This document shows, in pieces, positions 1 through 7,680 of a stretch of 64,000 nucleotides of DNA (position 1 is the first letter of the stretch; every line of letters begins with the position of its first letter). The notes under the pieces were generated by a model, which was given only the letters and a program-made list of their open reading frames with translations, ran no database searches and was not told the origin of the DNA. The stretch spans positions 57,438 through 121,437 of the forward strand of contig NZ_JACBNY010000005.1 in NCBI RefSeq assembly GCF_013449735.1, read 5' to 3'. Source of the stretch: Pseudolactococcus laudensis (lineage in GTDB: Bacteria; Bacillota; Bacilli; Lactobacillales; Streptococcaceae). The translations under genes were made by a program, and so were the position numbers.

Positions 1-60
1 ACATATTTTAAAAGTCACCTGATGCCATGACCAAAGGTGATGACATCTAAGAAAGATAGC

Positions 61-92
61 AAAAAAACCAGCCTCTCGACTGATTTTTTTAT
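61..92 (-). terminator. Terminator of the DUF3165 gene
   Basis: Read on the minus strand, AATCAG pairs with CTGGTT around a short loop and is followed by a run of seven T. It lies directly after the stop codon of the small membrane-protein gene, so it probably ends the typA transcript. The 60 bases before it hold no ORF I can support, only a loose GTCACCT/AGGTGA dyad. Confidence 0.6.
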
Positions 93-319
93 AATTGGTT
101 TATTTCGCGAATGCTTTCGACCATTAGGAAGAAACCTGCTAGGAGCACTAGTCCTTGGATGATGCTCGTTTTATTTTGAATAATAAGTGAGATGACAATC
201 GTAACAGCTAAAACTGTTCCGATGATGCCAACAAAAAGGTTTAAGCTTTTTTTTATCTCATCTGGTGCCAGAAAAAGGTAACACAAGGCAAAGAGTGCTA
301 ATACGACTAAATAAAACAT
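89..319 (-). CDS. Small membrane protein, DUF3165-like
   Basis: 76 residues that are almost entirely two to three hydrophobic helices (residues 1-17, about 27-47 and 54-66), with a charged linker DEIKK. It resembles the DUF3165 proteins that sit just downstream of typA in streptococci; function unknown. A clear Shine-Dalgarno (GAGAGGAT) precedes the ATG. It starts 36 bp after the typA stop on the same strand and is probably cotranscribed. The family call rests on size, topology and neighbourhood only. Confidence 0.7.
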   Translation of the reverse strand: MFYLVVLALFALCYLFLAPDEIKKSLNLFVGIIGTVLAVTIVISLIIQNKTSIIQGLVLLAGFFLMVESIREINQL

Positions 320-355
320 CTTATCCTCTCTTATATCTATCGGTCTATTGACTGC

Positions 356-2191
356 TTATCCTTTTTTCTTTTTGTTTGCTTTTTCGCGTTCTGCTTTATT
401 CAAGATTTGTTTACGTAAACGAATTGATTCTGGTGTGATTTCGAGGTATTCGTCGTCAGCCATGAATTCAATTGATTCTTCCAAAGTGAGGATACGTGGT
501 GTTTTAATGACGTTAGTTTGGTCTTTATTGGCAGAACGTACGTTTGTCATTTGTTTTGCTTTTGTTACGTTAACTGTCAAGTCATTTTCACGAGAATGTT
601 CCCCGATGATCATGCCTTCGTAAACTTCTGTTCCTGGATTAACAAAGATTGTACCACGTTCTTCAACACCCATGATTGCATAAGTCGTTGTTTTACCAGT
701 GTCGATAGAGACAAGAGCACCACGGCTACGGCCACCGATTTGTTCATGAATCATTGGCATGTATTGGTCAAAGGTGTGGTTCATGATACCGTACCCACGT
801 GTCATTGACAAGAATTCAGTTGAGAAACCGATCAAACCACGAGCTGGTACAAGGAAGATTAAACGAACTTGACCGTTACCAGTGTTAATCATATCAAGCA
901 TGTTACCTTTACGTTCAGAAAGGGCTTGGATAATTGAACCTTGATATTCTTCTGGTGTATCGATTTGTACGCGTTCAAACGGTTCTGAGCGAACACCATC
1001 AATTTCGCGTTCGATAACTTCTGGACGTGAAACTTGGAGCTCATAGCCTTCACGACGCATTGTTTCGATTAAGATAGACAAATGCAATTCGCCACGACCA
1101 GAAACAATCCAGCGGTCAGGTGAGTCAGTTGGGTCAATACGAAGTGAGACGTCTGTTTGCAATTCTGATTGCAAACGTTCTTCAACTTTACGTGATGTTA
1201 CCCATTTACCTTCGCGACCAGCGAAAGGTGAATTATTAACAAGGAAAGTCATTTGCAAAGTTGGTTCGTCGATGTGAAGAATTGGCAGTGGATCGATGTG
1301 GTCAGACGGTGTTACTGTTTCACCAACAAAGATGTCATCCATACCAGATACAGCGATCAAATCACCAGCTTTTGCTTCTTGGATTTCAATACGATCAAGA
1401 CCGAAGAAACCAAATAATTTAGTGACACGGAAGTTTTGTCTTGTGCCATCAAGTTTTGAAAGTGTTACGCTATCACCAACTTTAATGGTACCACGGAAAA
1501 CACGTCCGATACCGATACGGCCAACGAAGTCATTGTAGTCAAGTAGTGAAACTTGGAATTGCAATGGCTCATCAGAGTTATCAACTGGTGCAGGAATATG
1601 ATCGATGATTGTTTCAAACAACGGCTCCATTGTATGTTCTTGAGTTTCAAGATCATCAGAAAGGCTTGATGTACCATTAATAGCTGATGCATAAACTACT
1701 GGGAATTCCAATTGTTCTTCATCGGCACCAAGTTCAATCAAAAGTTCTAAGACTTCATCGACAACTTCTTCAGGACGAGCTGAAGGTTTATCAATTTTAT
1801 TGACAACAACGATTGGTGTCAAACCTTGATCCAAGGCTTTTTTCAACACGAAACGTGTTTGAGGCATTGTACCTTCGTAAGCATCGACAACAAGAACAAC
1901 GCCGTCAACCATTTTCATGATACGTTCAACTTCACCACCGAAGTCCGCGTGACCAGGGGTGTCCAAGATGTTAATATGTTTGTCTTTATATTTAACAGCT
2001 GTATTTTTAGCAAGAATGGTAATACCGCGTTCTTTTTCAAGATCGTTTGAGTCCATGGCACGATCATCAAGATGTGCGCGTGCGCTCAAGGTATCTGATT
2101 GTTTCAAAAGTTCATCCACAAGTGTTGTTTTACCATGGTCAACGTGGGCGATGATTGCGACGTTACGAATGTCTTCGCGTAATTTAGTCAA
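356..2191 (-). CDS. typA: Ribosome-associated GTPase TypA/BipA
   Basis: A 611-residue translational GTPase of full family length. The G domain carries the P-loop AHVDHGKTTL, the switch II motif DTPGHADF and NKID. EF-G-like domains follow (SGRGELHL around residue 365), then the BipA-specific C-terminal domain. TypA binds the ribosome and supports 50S assembly and stress or low-temperature growth. The start is a TTG, chosen because GAGGT lies 7 nt upstream and the next residues give the family N-terminus (MTKLREDIRNVAIIAHVDHG). The promoter is divergent from the gene at 2403. Confidence 0.97.
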   Translation of the reverse strand: MTKLREDIRNVAIIAHVDHGKTTLVDELLKQSDTLSARAHLDDRAMDSNDLEKERGITILAKNTAVKYKDKHINILDTPGHADFGGEVERIMKMVDGVVLVVDAYEGTMPQTRFVLKKALDQGLTPIVVVNKIDKPSARPEEVVDEVLELLIELGADEEQLEFPVVYASAINGTSSLSDDLETQEHTMEPLFETIIDHIPAPVDNSDEPLQFQVSLLDYNDFVGRIGIGRVFRGTIKVGDSVTLSKLDGTRQNFRVTKLFGFFGLDRIEIQEAKAGDLIAVSGMDDIFVGETVTPSDHIDPLPILHIDEPTLQMTFLVNNSPFAGREGKWVTSRKVEERLQSELQTDVSLRIDPTDSPDRWIVSGRGELHLSILIETMRREGYELQVSRPEVIEREIDGVRSEPFERVQIDTPEEYQGSIIQALSERKGNMLDMINTGNGQVRLIFLVPARGLIGFSTEFLSMTRGYGIMNHTFDQYMPMIHEQIGGRSRGALVSIDTGKTTTYAIMGVEERGTIFVNPGTEVYEGMIIGEHSRENDLTVNVTKAKQMTNVRSANKDQTNVIKTPRILTLEESIEFMADDEYLEITPESIRLRKQILNKAEREKANKKKKG

Positions 2192-2300
2192 GATTTATAC
2201 CTCATAATTTGAGATCACTTCTAAAAATCCTATTGCGACTTTCATACCCTGCCACTTGAACATTTTTTAGAGATGATCTTTATTCTATTTCAACTTTATA

Positions 2301-2328
2301 AGTATAACATATTTTTGACAAAATGCAA
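2301..2328 (-). promoter_or_regulatory. typA promoter
   Basis: On the minus strand TTGCAT (2328-2323), a 16-bp spacer and an extended -10 TGTTATACT (hexamer 2306-2301). This leaves a leader of about 105 nt before the TTG start of typA. It is divergent from the promoter at 2368. Confidence 0.6.
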
Positions 2329-2367
2329 CAAGAACGCCTATATTAAGCGTTTTCAGTAGTTATTCTC

Positions 2368-2405
2368 TTGACTTAACGCCAAAAGCCCTTTATAATGAAA
2401 TAATG
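2368..2405 (+). promoter_or_regulatory. Consensus promoter reading directly into ATG (leaderless)
   Basis: TTGACT (2368-2373), 17 bp, TATAAT (2391-2396), then only six bases before the ATG at 2403. A normal transcription start 6-8 nt after the -10 would fall on the ATG. No Shine-Dalgarno exists. A second ATG overlaps the -10 box but is followed by one codon and a stop. The N-terminal basic-plus-membrane segment begins exactly at 2403, supporting this start. Confidence 0.75.
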
Positions 2406-3302
2406 AAAAGAAAAACTAAAAAAAGCAGAGTAGGTCTGTTCATAGCTCTACTATTTTTCCTGATCTTAGTCATTTTATTTGTTATTTTACTCAAACCTTT
2501 TGACAAAAAAACGACTGGAAAATCACAAGTTTCAGGAAATTCACCAGTTAAAGTTGACCCTTCTAAAAGTGCCGGGATCATTTCTTCTAGTTCAGTTGTT
2601 GCCTCTGATCATGCTGAAAAAGTAGAAAATACAGGAGATGCAACTTGGGTTCAAGTTCATTCCAAAGGGAAAGGTGAAAAATTTCAAGATATTTCAACAG
2701 ATAATATCAAAATTTATAAAGCGCATAATCCCCAAGTTTTAAAAACTGCGACTTCTAAACATCCAGCCTTAGCAATTTTACCAGATGTTATGGCACAATA
2801 TCCAGATGCTCTGATTATGAATGCTTCAGGTTTTAACATGGAAACAGGTGATATTACAGGTTTTCAAATTAATAACGGTGCGCTTTTTACCAACTGGGGA
2901 GAAAATAAACGGGCACACGAAGCCTTTATCATCAATAAAGATGGTTCTATGACAACTTATGATAGCTCAACACCTGCGAGTCAAATTCTTGCAAATGGCG
3001 CAGAACAATCTTATAGTTTTGGTAAAATTTTAATCAAAAAAGGCAAGGTCCAAGAAAATGATGGCTCTGTCAATTGGATGATTCATAGTTTTATTGGTAA
3101 CGATAAGCAAAATAATCTCTATCTCATGATTAGTGAAACAAACGCTGGTTATGAGAATATCATGAATCAAATTAAAAATCTCAATCTAGCAAACCTTGTT
3201 CTGATGGATGGTGGGGGGTCTTCCCAAATGGGACTGAATGGCCAAACCATTGTACCGAGTCAGGATAATCGACAAGTGGGGGACTTTATCGTTCTTAAAT
3301 AA
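2403..3302 (+). CDS. Membrane-anchored phosphodiester glycosidase (NAGPA) family protein, copy 1
   Basis: 299 residues: a basic N-terminus, one membrane helix at about 10-32, a Ser/Lys-rich linker, then a domain ending in DGGGSSQM (about residue 270) and DFIVLK. The DGGGSS motif is characteristic of the phosphodiester glycosidase/NAGPA family (older name DUF2233), often linked to exopolysaccharide or wall-polymer turnover; the substrate here is unknown. The protein is probably anchored in the membrane with the catalytic domain outside. It is the first of two tandem paralogues, 2 nt apart, and is predicted to be translated from a leaderless mRNA. Confidence 0.85.
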   Translation: MKRKTKKSRVGLFIALLFFLILVILFVILLKPFDKKTTGKSQVSGNSPVKVDPSKSAGIISSSSVVASDHAEKVENTGDATWVQVHSKGKGEKFQDISTDNIKIYKAHNPQVLKTATSKHPALAILPDVMAQYPDALIMNASGFNMETGDITGFQINNGALFTNWGENKRAHEAFIINKDGSMTTYDSSTPASQILANGAEQSYSFGKILIKKGKVQENDGSVNWMIHSFIGNDKQNNLYLMISETNAGYENIMNQIKNLNLANLVLMDGGGSSQMGLNGQTIVPSQDNRQVGDFIVLK

Positions 3303-3304
3303 CT

Positions 3305-4222
3305 ATGAAAAAAAATAAACAATATAAACGTAACGCTTCAAAAACATCTTCTACTACTAAAAAGAAGAAAAAATCACCCCTAATCATTACTTTAATTATC
3401 TTGCTTTTAGTAGGTTCAGGTATCACTTATATCCTACTAAAACCCAAACAAACTGCTTCTTCTGCACTCAAACCAATTAAAACTACAGCACCCAATGCTA
3501 TCGTACCACCGACTTCCGTTTCAATTGCGCCTGCAGAAGAAGTTGAAGATACTGGCGAGGCTGGCTGGGTACAAGTTAAATCAAAGAAGAAAGTTGAAAA
3601 ATTTACAGATATGTCTGTACCAGGTGTTACCATTTACCGTGCTAATAATCCAAAAGTTTTAAAAACAGCTGCAGCACAAATTCCAGGTACTTTCATGATG
3701 TCTGACATCGTTGCACAATACCCTGATTCACTTATTATGAATACTTCTGGCTTTGACATGAATACGGGTCAGATTGTCGGTTTTCAAATTAACAATGGTC
3801 AGCTATTTTCTAACTGGTCAAACACTGCCTATGGCAGTGCATCGTTTGTTATCAATAAAAATGGCTCAGCTAACGGGTATGACCTCACAACACCTGCAAA
3901 TGACATTATTAAAAAAGGTGGAGAGCAAAGTTATGGTTTTGGTAGCATTCTTATCAAAGATGGTGTCGTCTTACCCAATGACGGCTCAGTCAACTGGATG
4001 ATTCATTCTTATATTGGTAACGATGCAGATAATAACATCTATCTTATCATTTCAGATACTAGTGTCGGCTACGACGGTACTATGGCAGCGGTTGCTAATC
4101 TCAATTTACAAAACCTTGTCGTTCTAGATGGTGGTGGTTCTTCACAAATGTCGCTAAATGGACAAACAATCTATGAAAGTCAAGATGGCCGACCCGTCGC
4201 TGATTTCATCGTATTGCGGTAA
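3305..4222 (+). CDS. Membrane-anchored phosphodiester glycosidase (NAGPA) family protein, copy 2
   Basis: 305 residues with the same plan as the preceding gene: a Lys-rich N-terminus, one membrane helix at about 24-45, an Ala/Pro/Thr-rich linker, and the domain with VLDGGGSSQM near residue 275. The copies share many blocks (EDTGEAGWVQV versus ENTGDATWVQV; NDGSVNWMIHS), so this is a tandem duplication with divergence. Its ATG lies 2 nt after the stop of copy 1 and no Shine-Dalgarno is visible, so translation is probably coupled to copy 1. A strong terminator follows. Confidence 0.85.
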   Translation: MKKNKQYKRNASKTSSTTKKKKKSPLIITLIILLLVGSGITYILLKPKQTASSALKPIKTTAPNAIVPPTSVSIAPAEEVEDTGEAGWVQVKSKKKVEKFTDMSVPGVTIYRANNPKVLKTAAAQIPGTFMMSDIVAQYPDSLIMNTSGFDMNTGQIVGFQINNGQLFSNWSNTAYGSASFVINKNGSANGYDLTTPANDIIKKGGEQSYGFGSILIKDGVVLPNDGSVNWMIHSYIGNDADNNIYLIISDTSVGYDGTMAAVANLNLQNLVVLDGGGSSQMSLNGQTIYESQDGRPVADFIVLR

Positions 4223-4261
4223 ATAAAAACAGGACAACCCTATTCATCATTTTAAAAATAT

Positions 4262-4300
4262 AAAAGCTAACACTTCCATGTTTGGAAGTGTTAGCTTTTT
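4262..4300. terminator. Bidirectional terminator between convergent genes
   Basis: A perfect 16-bp stem (4262-4277 with 4284-4299) with a 6-nt loop, A-rich on the left and T-rich on the right, so it can act on both strands. It separates the glycosidase pair from the convergent LCP gene. Confidence 0.9.
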
Positions 4301-4348
4301 GACTTATTTAGTTTCTATCTGGCTCATAAATTGTCTGACAGCAAATAC

Positions 4349-5287
4349 TCATTCATTCAATGCTGCTTCAATTCTGTCATGAGCCTTATTGACTAACTCT
4401 TCTGACAGAATTTTTTGTGTTTTACCATCAATCGTAGTCTCTACTGGTTTAAGATTTTCTTTTGTGATATTTCCTAAAACACCATTATAATTTAATCCAA
4501 GTGCTTTAATATTGCCAAAAACAAAATCTGTCTTGACATTATCACCGAAAGCATTCACAAATTTTTTGTAATTAACAACAGTATTCGCTGATTTCATTTT
4601 TGAAATAATCGCAATCAGTACCGTCTGCTCACGGTCAATTAAATCTGCCTCGGCTTTATCAGCATCATCCCCGACTTTAGTGAGATACGCCTTAACTTCA
4701 TCTGCTTTTTTCAAACTTAATGTTCCAGGTTTAAATTCGAAACCACTTGATACAAAATGCGTATCATTTTGAACTTGAACACCACCAACAGCCTCAACGA
4801 AATCACCTAAACCACGCATATCAAAAGTCATATAACGTGGAATGTCAACGCCTAAAAGTGTCTGCAAGGCATCAATCTCCCCTGCTGCTCCTTTAATGCC
4901 ATAAAGCTCTTTTAGAGTTGTCGATTCAGAAGGGAGGTAAATATTCCGATTCAAACTAATTACAGTTGTCTTGTTTTTCTTAGGATTAACCGTTAAAACC
5001 AAGACATCATTAGCCTTTTTATCATTAACACCTAAGAATAAAAAACTAAATGATGACTTTTCTTTAAGGCTCGGAAGTTTAGCAGTCGTCTTTCTATCAA
5101 TTGTCTGATAGGACTTGACCATGACATTCTTAACATCAAAATAAGCTTTCCCAAAAATAGCGCCACCAATCAATAAAACCAGTAAGACGATTAGTCCAAA
5201 AATTTTAAGACCACGGTGTTTTTTCTTCTTTTTGGGCGTTACATTTTTTTCAGATACGCGATCCGCACGTCGTTTTCTTGTTTCCAT
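4349..5287 (-). CDS. Divergent LytR-CpsA-Psr (LCP) family protein
   Basis: 312 residues: a basic cytoplasmic tail, one membrane helix at about 27-48, then an LCP-like domain (FLFLGVNDKKANDVLVLTVNP; LGVDIPRYMTFDM; VGGV; DREQTVL). LCP enzymes transfer undecaprenyl-phosphate-linked glycopolymers to peptidoglycan. The usual SIPRD motif reads SLNRN here, keeping Arg but replacing the acidic residue with Asn, and the NHAY region is also altered (LKELYGIKGAAG). The protein may be specialised or less active. AGGAGC lies 12 nt before the ATG. It is 6 bp after the rhodanese gene and is probably part of the glcK operon. Confidence 0.75.
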   Translation of the reverse strand: METRKRRADRVSEKNVTPKKKKKHRGLKIFGLIVLLVLLIGGAIFGKAYFDVKNVMVKSYQTIDRKTTAKLPSLKEKSSFSFLFLGVNDKKANDVLVLTVNPKKNKTTVISLNRNIYLPSESTTLKELYGIKGAAGEIDALQTLLGVDIPRYMTFDMRGLGDFVEAVGGVQVQNDTHFVSSGFEFKPGTLSLKKADEVKAYLTKVGDDADKAEADLIDREQTVLIAIISKMKSANTVVNYKKFVNAFGDNVKTDFVFGNIKALGLNYNGVLGNITKENLKPVETTIDGKTQKILSEELVNKAHDRIEAALNE

Positions 5288-5293
5288 AAGGGG

Positions 5294-5686
5294 TCAAGCT
5301 CCTTTTTTTGTTTTGCCATGCCAACCCTTTATCCCAGTTTTTAGGATAACAATGTTAGTATAGCCAGCTTTTTTGAGCTTAAGCGCAGCACGAATAGCAA
5401 AAACTGGCTTAGCATCCTCATATAATAGGACAGCTTTGTCTTTACGGATTGCTGAAATACTTTGATCAAATTGAGAAAAAGGAAGATTCCTAGCGCACAA
5501 AATATGGATAATTCGAAAAGCTGATGATTCACGTAAATCAATGAGTTGTCCACCGACTATTTGCTCAGAAAAAGCAGCATTATCTACAATTTTAGCAACA
5601 GATTTAATTCTAAATTTATTAATATACGGGTATGCAAACATGGCGATTATCACCAAGATAAGTATGATATTGATAGTTAACCACAT
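5294..5686 (-). CDS. Membrane-anchored rhodanese-like protein without catalytic Cys
   Basis: 130 residues with one N-terminal membrane helix (about 3-22) and a rhodanese fold (GGQLIDLRESSAFRIIHILCARNLPFSQF; GYTNIVILKTGIKGW). The active-site loop, normally starting with Cys after the LLY strand, reads LLYEDAKPV, so the catalytic cysteine is absent and sulfur transfer is unlikely. It starts inside the end of glcK (10-bp overlap). The order yqgQ-glcK-rhodanese is common in streptococci and lactococci. Function unknown. Confidence 0.8.
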   Translation of the reverse strand: MWLTINIILILVIIAMFAYPYINKFRIKSVAKIVDNAAFSEQIVGGQLIDLRESSAFRIIHILCARNLPFSQFDQSISAIRKDKAVLLYEDAKPVFAIRAALKLKKAGYTNIVILKTGIKGWHGKTKKGA

Positions 5687-6672
5687 TTTTTAACGGCCTC
5701 ATTTTCAGTAAATTTTAATGCCAAGCTGGCTGCGCCAATAATCCCAGCATCATTGCCTAATTTGGCAATTTTAATCTTAGTTGAATTTCTAACTTGTGGG
5801 AAGGTATAAAGATTAAAGTATTTTTCAATCCGTCCACGCAAGAATTCACCTGCAGCAGAAACACCACCGCCGATAACAATAGAATCTGGATTCAAAGTAT
5901 TAGCCAAATTTCCTGATGCCAATCCAAGATATTGACCGACCTGCTCGACAACTGAATCAGCAAATTTATCATCTGCTTCAGCCGCTACAAAAATATCTTT
6001 TGAGCTTACAGCGTCACCGTTATCAATCGCTGCTTTAATCGCAGATTCAACTTCATATTCCTCAGCGAGTTTACGAGCAACACGAACAACACCTGTTGCT
6101 GACGCAACAGTTTCTAGACAGCCTGCTTTACCACAAGTGCAAGCAAAAGCATCTGAACTTGTATCAACAGTGACATGACCAATTTCTCCACCAGCACCCG
6201 CAACACCATGAATCAGATTACCAGCTGCTATGATACCGCCACCAACGCCTGTTCCTAGTGTCATGAAGATGACATCAGGATTATTTTCACCCGCACCAAC
6301 CCAACGTTCACCTAAAGCGGCAACATTAGCATCATTATCAATAGCGAATGGTAGACCGACACCAGCTTCAATAGCTGCACCTACTTCTTGTAAAGTTTCC
6401 CATCCCAAGTTATAGGCACCAATGACTGTATTTTTTGAAATATCCACAGAGCCAGGTGAGCCCATACCAATTCCTAGAAAGTCAGCTTTATCAAGTTTAT
6501 ACAACTCTAAACGATGATTGATAGACGCAATGATATCAGGCACGATTTGTTGACCATTGCCGATAATATTAGTCTCAATTGCCCATTTATCCTGAACTTC
6601 ACCAGCCACTGTCAAGATGCCAAATTTAATCGTAGTACCACCAAGGTCAATCCCGATAATTTTTTTCGTCAT
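5677..6672 (-). CDS. glcK: ROK-family glucokinase
   Basis: 331 residues phosphorylating glucose to glucose-6-phosphate in the cytoplasm. The N-terminal ATP motif is IGIDLGGTTIKFG; EIGHVTVD and the zinc-binding ROK signature CTCGKAGCLE lie near residues 165-190. I start at the ATG giving MTKKIIGIDLGG rather than seven codons upstream, to match family length. It overlaps yqgQ by 26 bp, implying translational coupling. Confidence 0.93.
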   Translation of the reverse strand: MTKKIIGIDLGGTTIKFGILTVAGEVQDKWAIETNIIGNGQQIVPDIIASINHRLELYKLDKADFLGIGMGSPGSVDISKNTVIGAYNLGWETLQEVGAAIEAGVGLPFAIDNDANVAALGERWVGAGENNPDVIFMTLGTGVGGGIIAAGNLIHGVAGAGGEIGHVTVDTSSDAFACTCGKAGCLETVASATGVVRVARKLAEEYEVESAIKAAIDNGDAVSSKDIFVAAEADDKFADSVVEQVGQYLGLASGNLANTLNPDSIVIGGGVSAAGEFLRGRIEKYFNLYTFPQVRNSTKIKIAKLGNDAGIIGAASLALKFTENEAVKKCG

Positions 6673-6877
6673 AAGTCTTTTTCTCACTTTCAAGTCTGTG
6701 TTCTCGCCGTAGAATTAAGTCTGCGGTAAAATAATCGTTTTGATCTGGAATCAAGCCAGCATCGTATAAAGTCTTTAGCTCTTGTGCCATGAAAAAAATG
6801 GCATCAAGTCGATTGCTAAAAAGGTTAATATAGCCATGCTTTTTCAAAAATTCCTGAACATCATATAAAGTTTTCAT
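6647..6877 (-). CDS. yqgQ: YqgQ-family small protein
   Basis: 76 residues beginning MKTLYDVQEFLKKHG, matching the small cytoplasmic YqgQ proteins (DUF910) encoded directly before ROK glucokinases in firmicutes; function unknown. An in-frame ATG six codons upstream exists, but family alignment and the promoter position favour 6877: the -10 ends 8 nt before this ATG. GGA immediately next to the ATG is too close to act as a Shine-Dalgarno. First gene of the glcK operon. Confidence 0.85.
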   Translation of the reverse strand: MKTLYDVQEFLKKHGYINLFSNRLDAIFFMAQELKTLYDAGLIPDQNDYFTADLILRREHRLESEKKTYDEKNYRD

Positions 6878-6885
6878 CCTTTCAC

Positions 6886-6915
6886 ATTTTATCATATTTT
6901 GAAAACATTTTCAAA
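6886..6915 (-). promoter_or_regulatory. glcK operon promoter with cre-like palindrome
   Basis: On the minus strand TTGAAA, 17 bp, then an extended -10 TGATAAAAT (hexamer 6891-6886), 8 nt before the yqgQ ATG. The perfect palindrome TTTGAAAACATTTTCAAA (6898-6915) covers the -35 and matches the CcpA cre consensus except for one base of the central CG. Repression by CcpA would fit a glucokinase operon. The palindrome is seen; its use is inferred. Confidence 0.6.
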
Positions 6916-6973
6916 CATGAATTTAAAGACTTTCTTACCCTTTTTAACGGATTGATTTTTTCTGATCGGCGAC

Positions 6974-6998
6974 AAAAAAACTCGCCATTGACGAGTTT
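6974..6998 (-). terminator. dps terminator
   Basis: On the minus strand AAACTCG pairs with CGAGTTT around a 7-nt loop, followed by T residues, 20 bp after the dps stop codon. Confidence 0.8.
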
Positions 6999-7017
6999 GA
7001 TTGTTTTTGTTATTTCA

Positions 7018-7479
7018 TCACAAACCTGGCGCTAACCCAAGTTCAGATTCTAACATCCAAATTGTTTTTTCAATGTCACCTTTAGCATCAGCAAAGAGAC
7101 CATTTGTTACATCATCATCTTCTTCATCTGTTGCATGAACACCCTCTTGGAAAAGATCTGACAAATATTTATAGGCTTTAACAACTTCTGTCAAACGTTC
7201 CTCTGTCGTTTTATCCCAGGTAGCAGTTTCAAGCTCGATATTTGATAATTCATCAAATTCTTTCAATGTTGAAACTGGGGAACCACCAATGGTAATTAAT
7301 CGTTCTGATAGAACATCTAAATGACTATTTAGACCGTCCATTAATTCATCCATTTTAGGGTGTAATTTCATAAAACCAGGTCCACGTAAGTACCAGTGTA
7401 CTTGATGCACCAAAGCGGCTGCTTTTGATAAATCTGAAACGGATTGATTCAAAACTGCTTTCGTTTTTTCTCTAGACAT
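7018..7479 (-). CDS. dps: Dps/Dpr-type ferritin-like peroxide-resistance protein
   Basis: 153 residues of full Dps length. The ferroxidase signature is present: HQVHWYLRGPGFMKLH followed by DELMDGLNSHLDVLSER, giving the inter-subunit His/Asp/Glu ligands. Such proteins form 12-mers that oxidise and store iron and protect DNA from peroxide. A strong Shine-Dalgarno (GGAGGAG) lies 5 nt before the ATG. The gene is monocistronic and flanked by its own terminator. A possible regulatory inverted repeat lies upstream. Confidence 0.93.
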   Translation of the reverse strand: MSREKTKAVLNQSVSDLSKAAALVHQVHWYLRGPGFMKLHPKMDELMDGLNSHLDVLSERLITIGGSPVSTLKEFDELSNIELETATWDKTTEERLTEVVKAYKYLSDLFQEGVHATDEEDDDVTNGLFADAKGDIEKTIWMLESELGLAPGL

Positions 7480-7497
7480 TTTTTCTCCTCCATCAGA

Positions 7498-7538
7498 ACC
7501 TATAAGTAATTTTTCAAAAAAACTACTACTTATAAGGT
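7498..7538 (-). promoter_or_regulatory. Imperfect inverted repeat upstream of dps
   Basis: ACCTATAAGTA (7498-7508) and TACTTATAAGGT (7527-7538) form an inverted repeat with one extra base, spanning the region where the dps promoter should lie. It does not match the PerR box (TTATAATnATTATAA) well. It could be a regulator site or chance in AT-rich DNA. Confidence 0.35.
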
Positions 7539-7661
7539 CTCTTGCTAAGTTGATTAAACCAGAAACATTTGCTCAAGGTGATCTTTAATTATTATCTATA
7601 AAGACCACCCCAACATCTTCATTATAGAAAAAAAGCAGTGTTTTATCAAATATTTAGGCTC

Positions 7662-7680
7662 TTTTTTCGTATAAGTAAGT
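7662..7680 (+). promoter_or_regulatory. Possible ComX (cin-box) promoter of the prepilin peptidase gene
   Basis: A T-run followed by CGTATA (TTTTTTCGTATA, 7662-7673) resembles the T-tract plus TACGAATA box of streptococcal ComX-dependent genes, with two differences in the box. The same bases give TATAAG as a sigma-A -10. Either way it ends 5-7 nt before the ATG and no Shine-Dalgarno exists, so the mRNA would be leaderless. Confidence 0.45.

Noticed and set aside
356..623. Antisense ORFs over typA, gyrB, leuS and other long genes
   Set aside because: They lie entirely opposite well-supported coding sequences, lack Shine-Dalgarno sites and give translations with no protein-like pattern.
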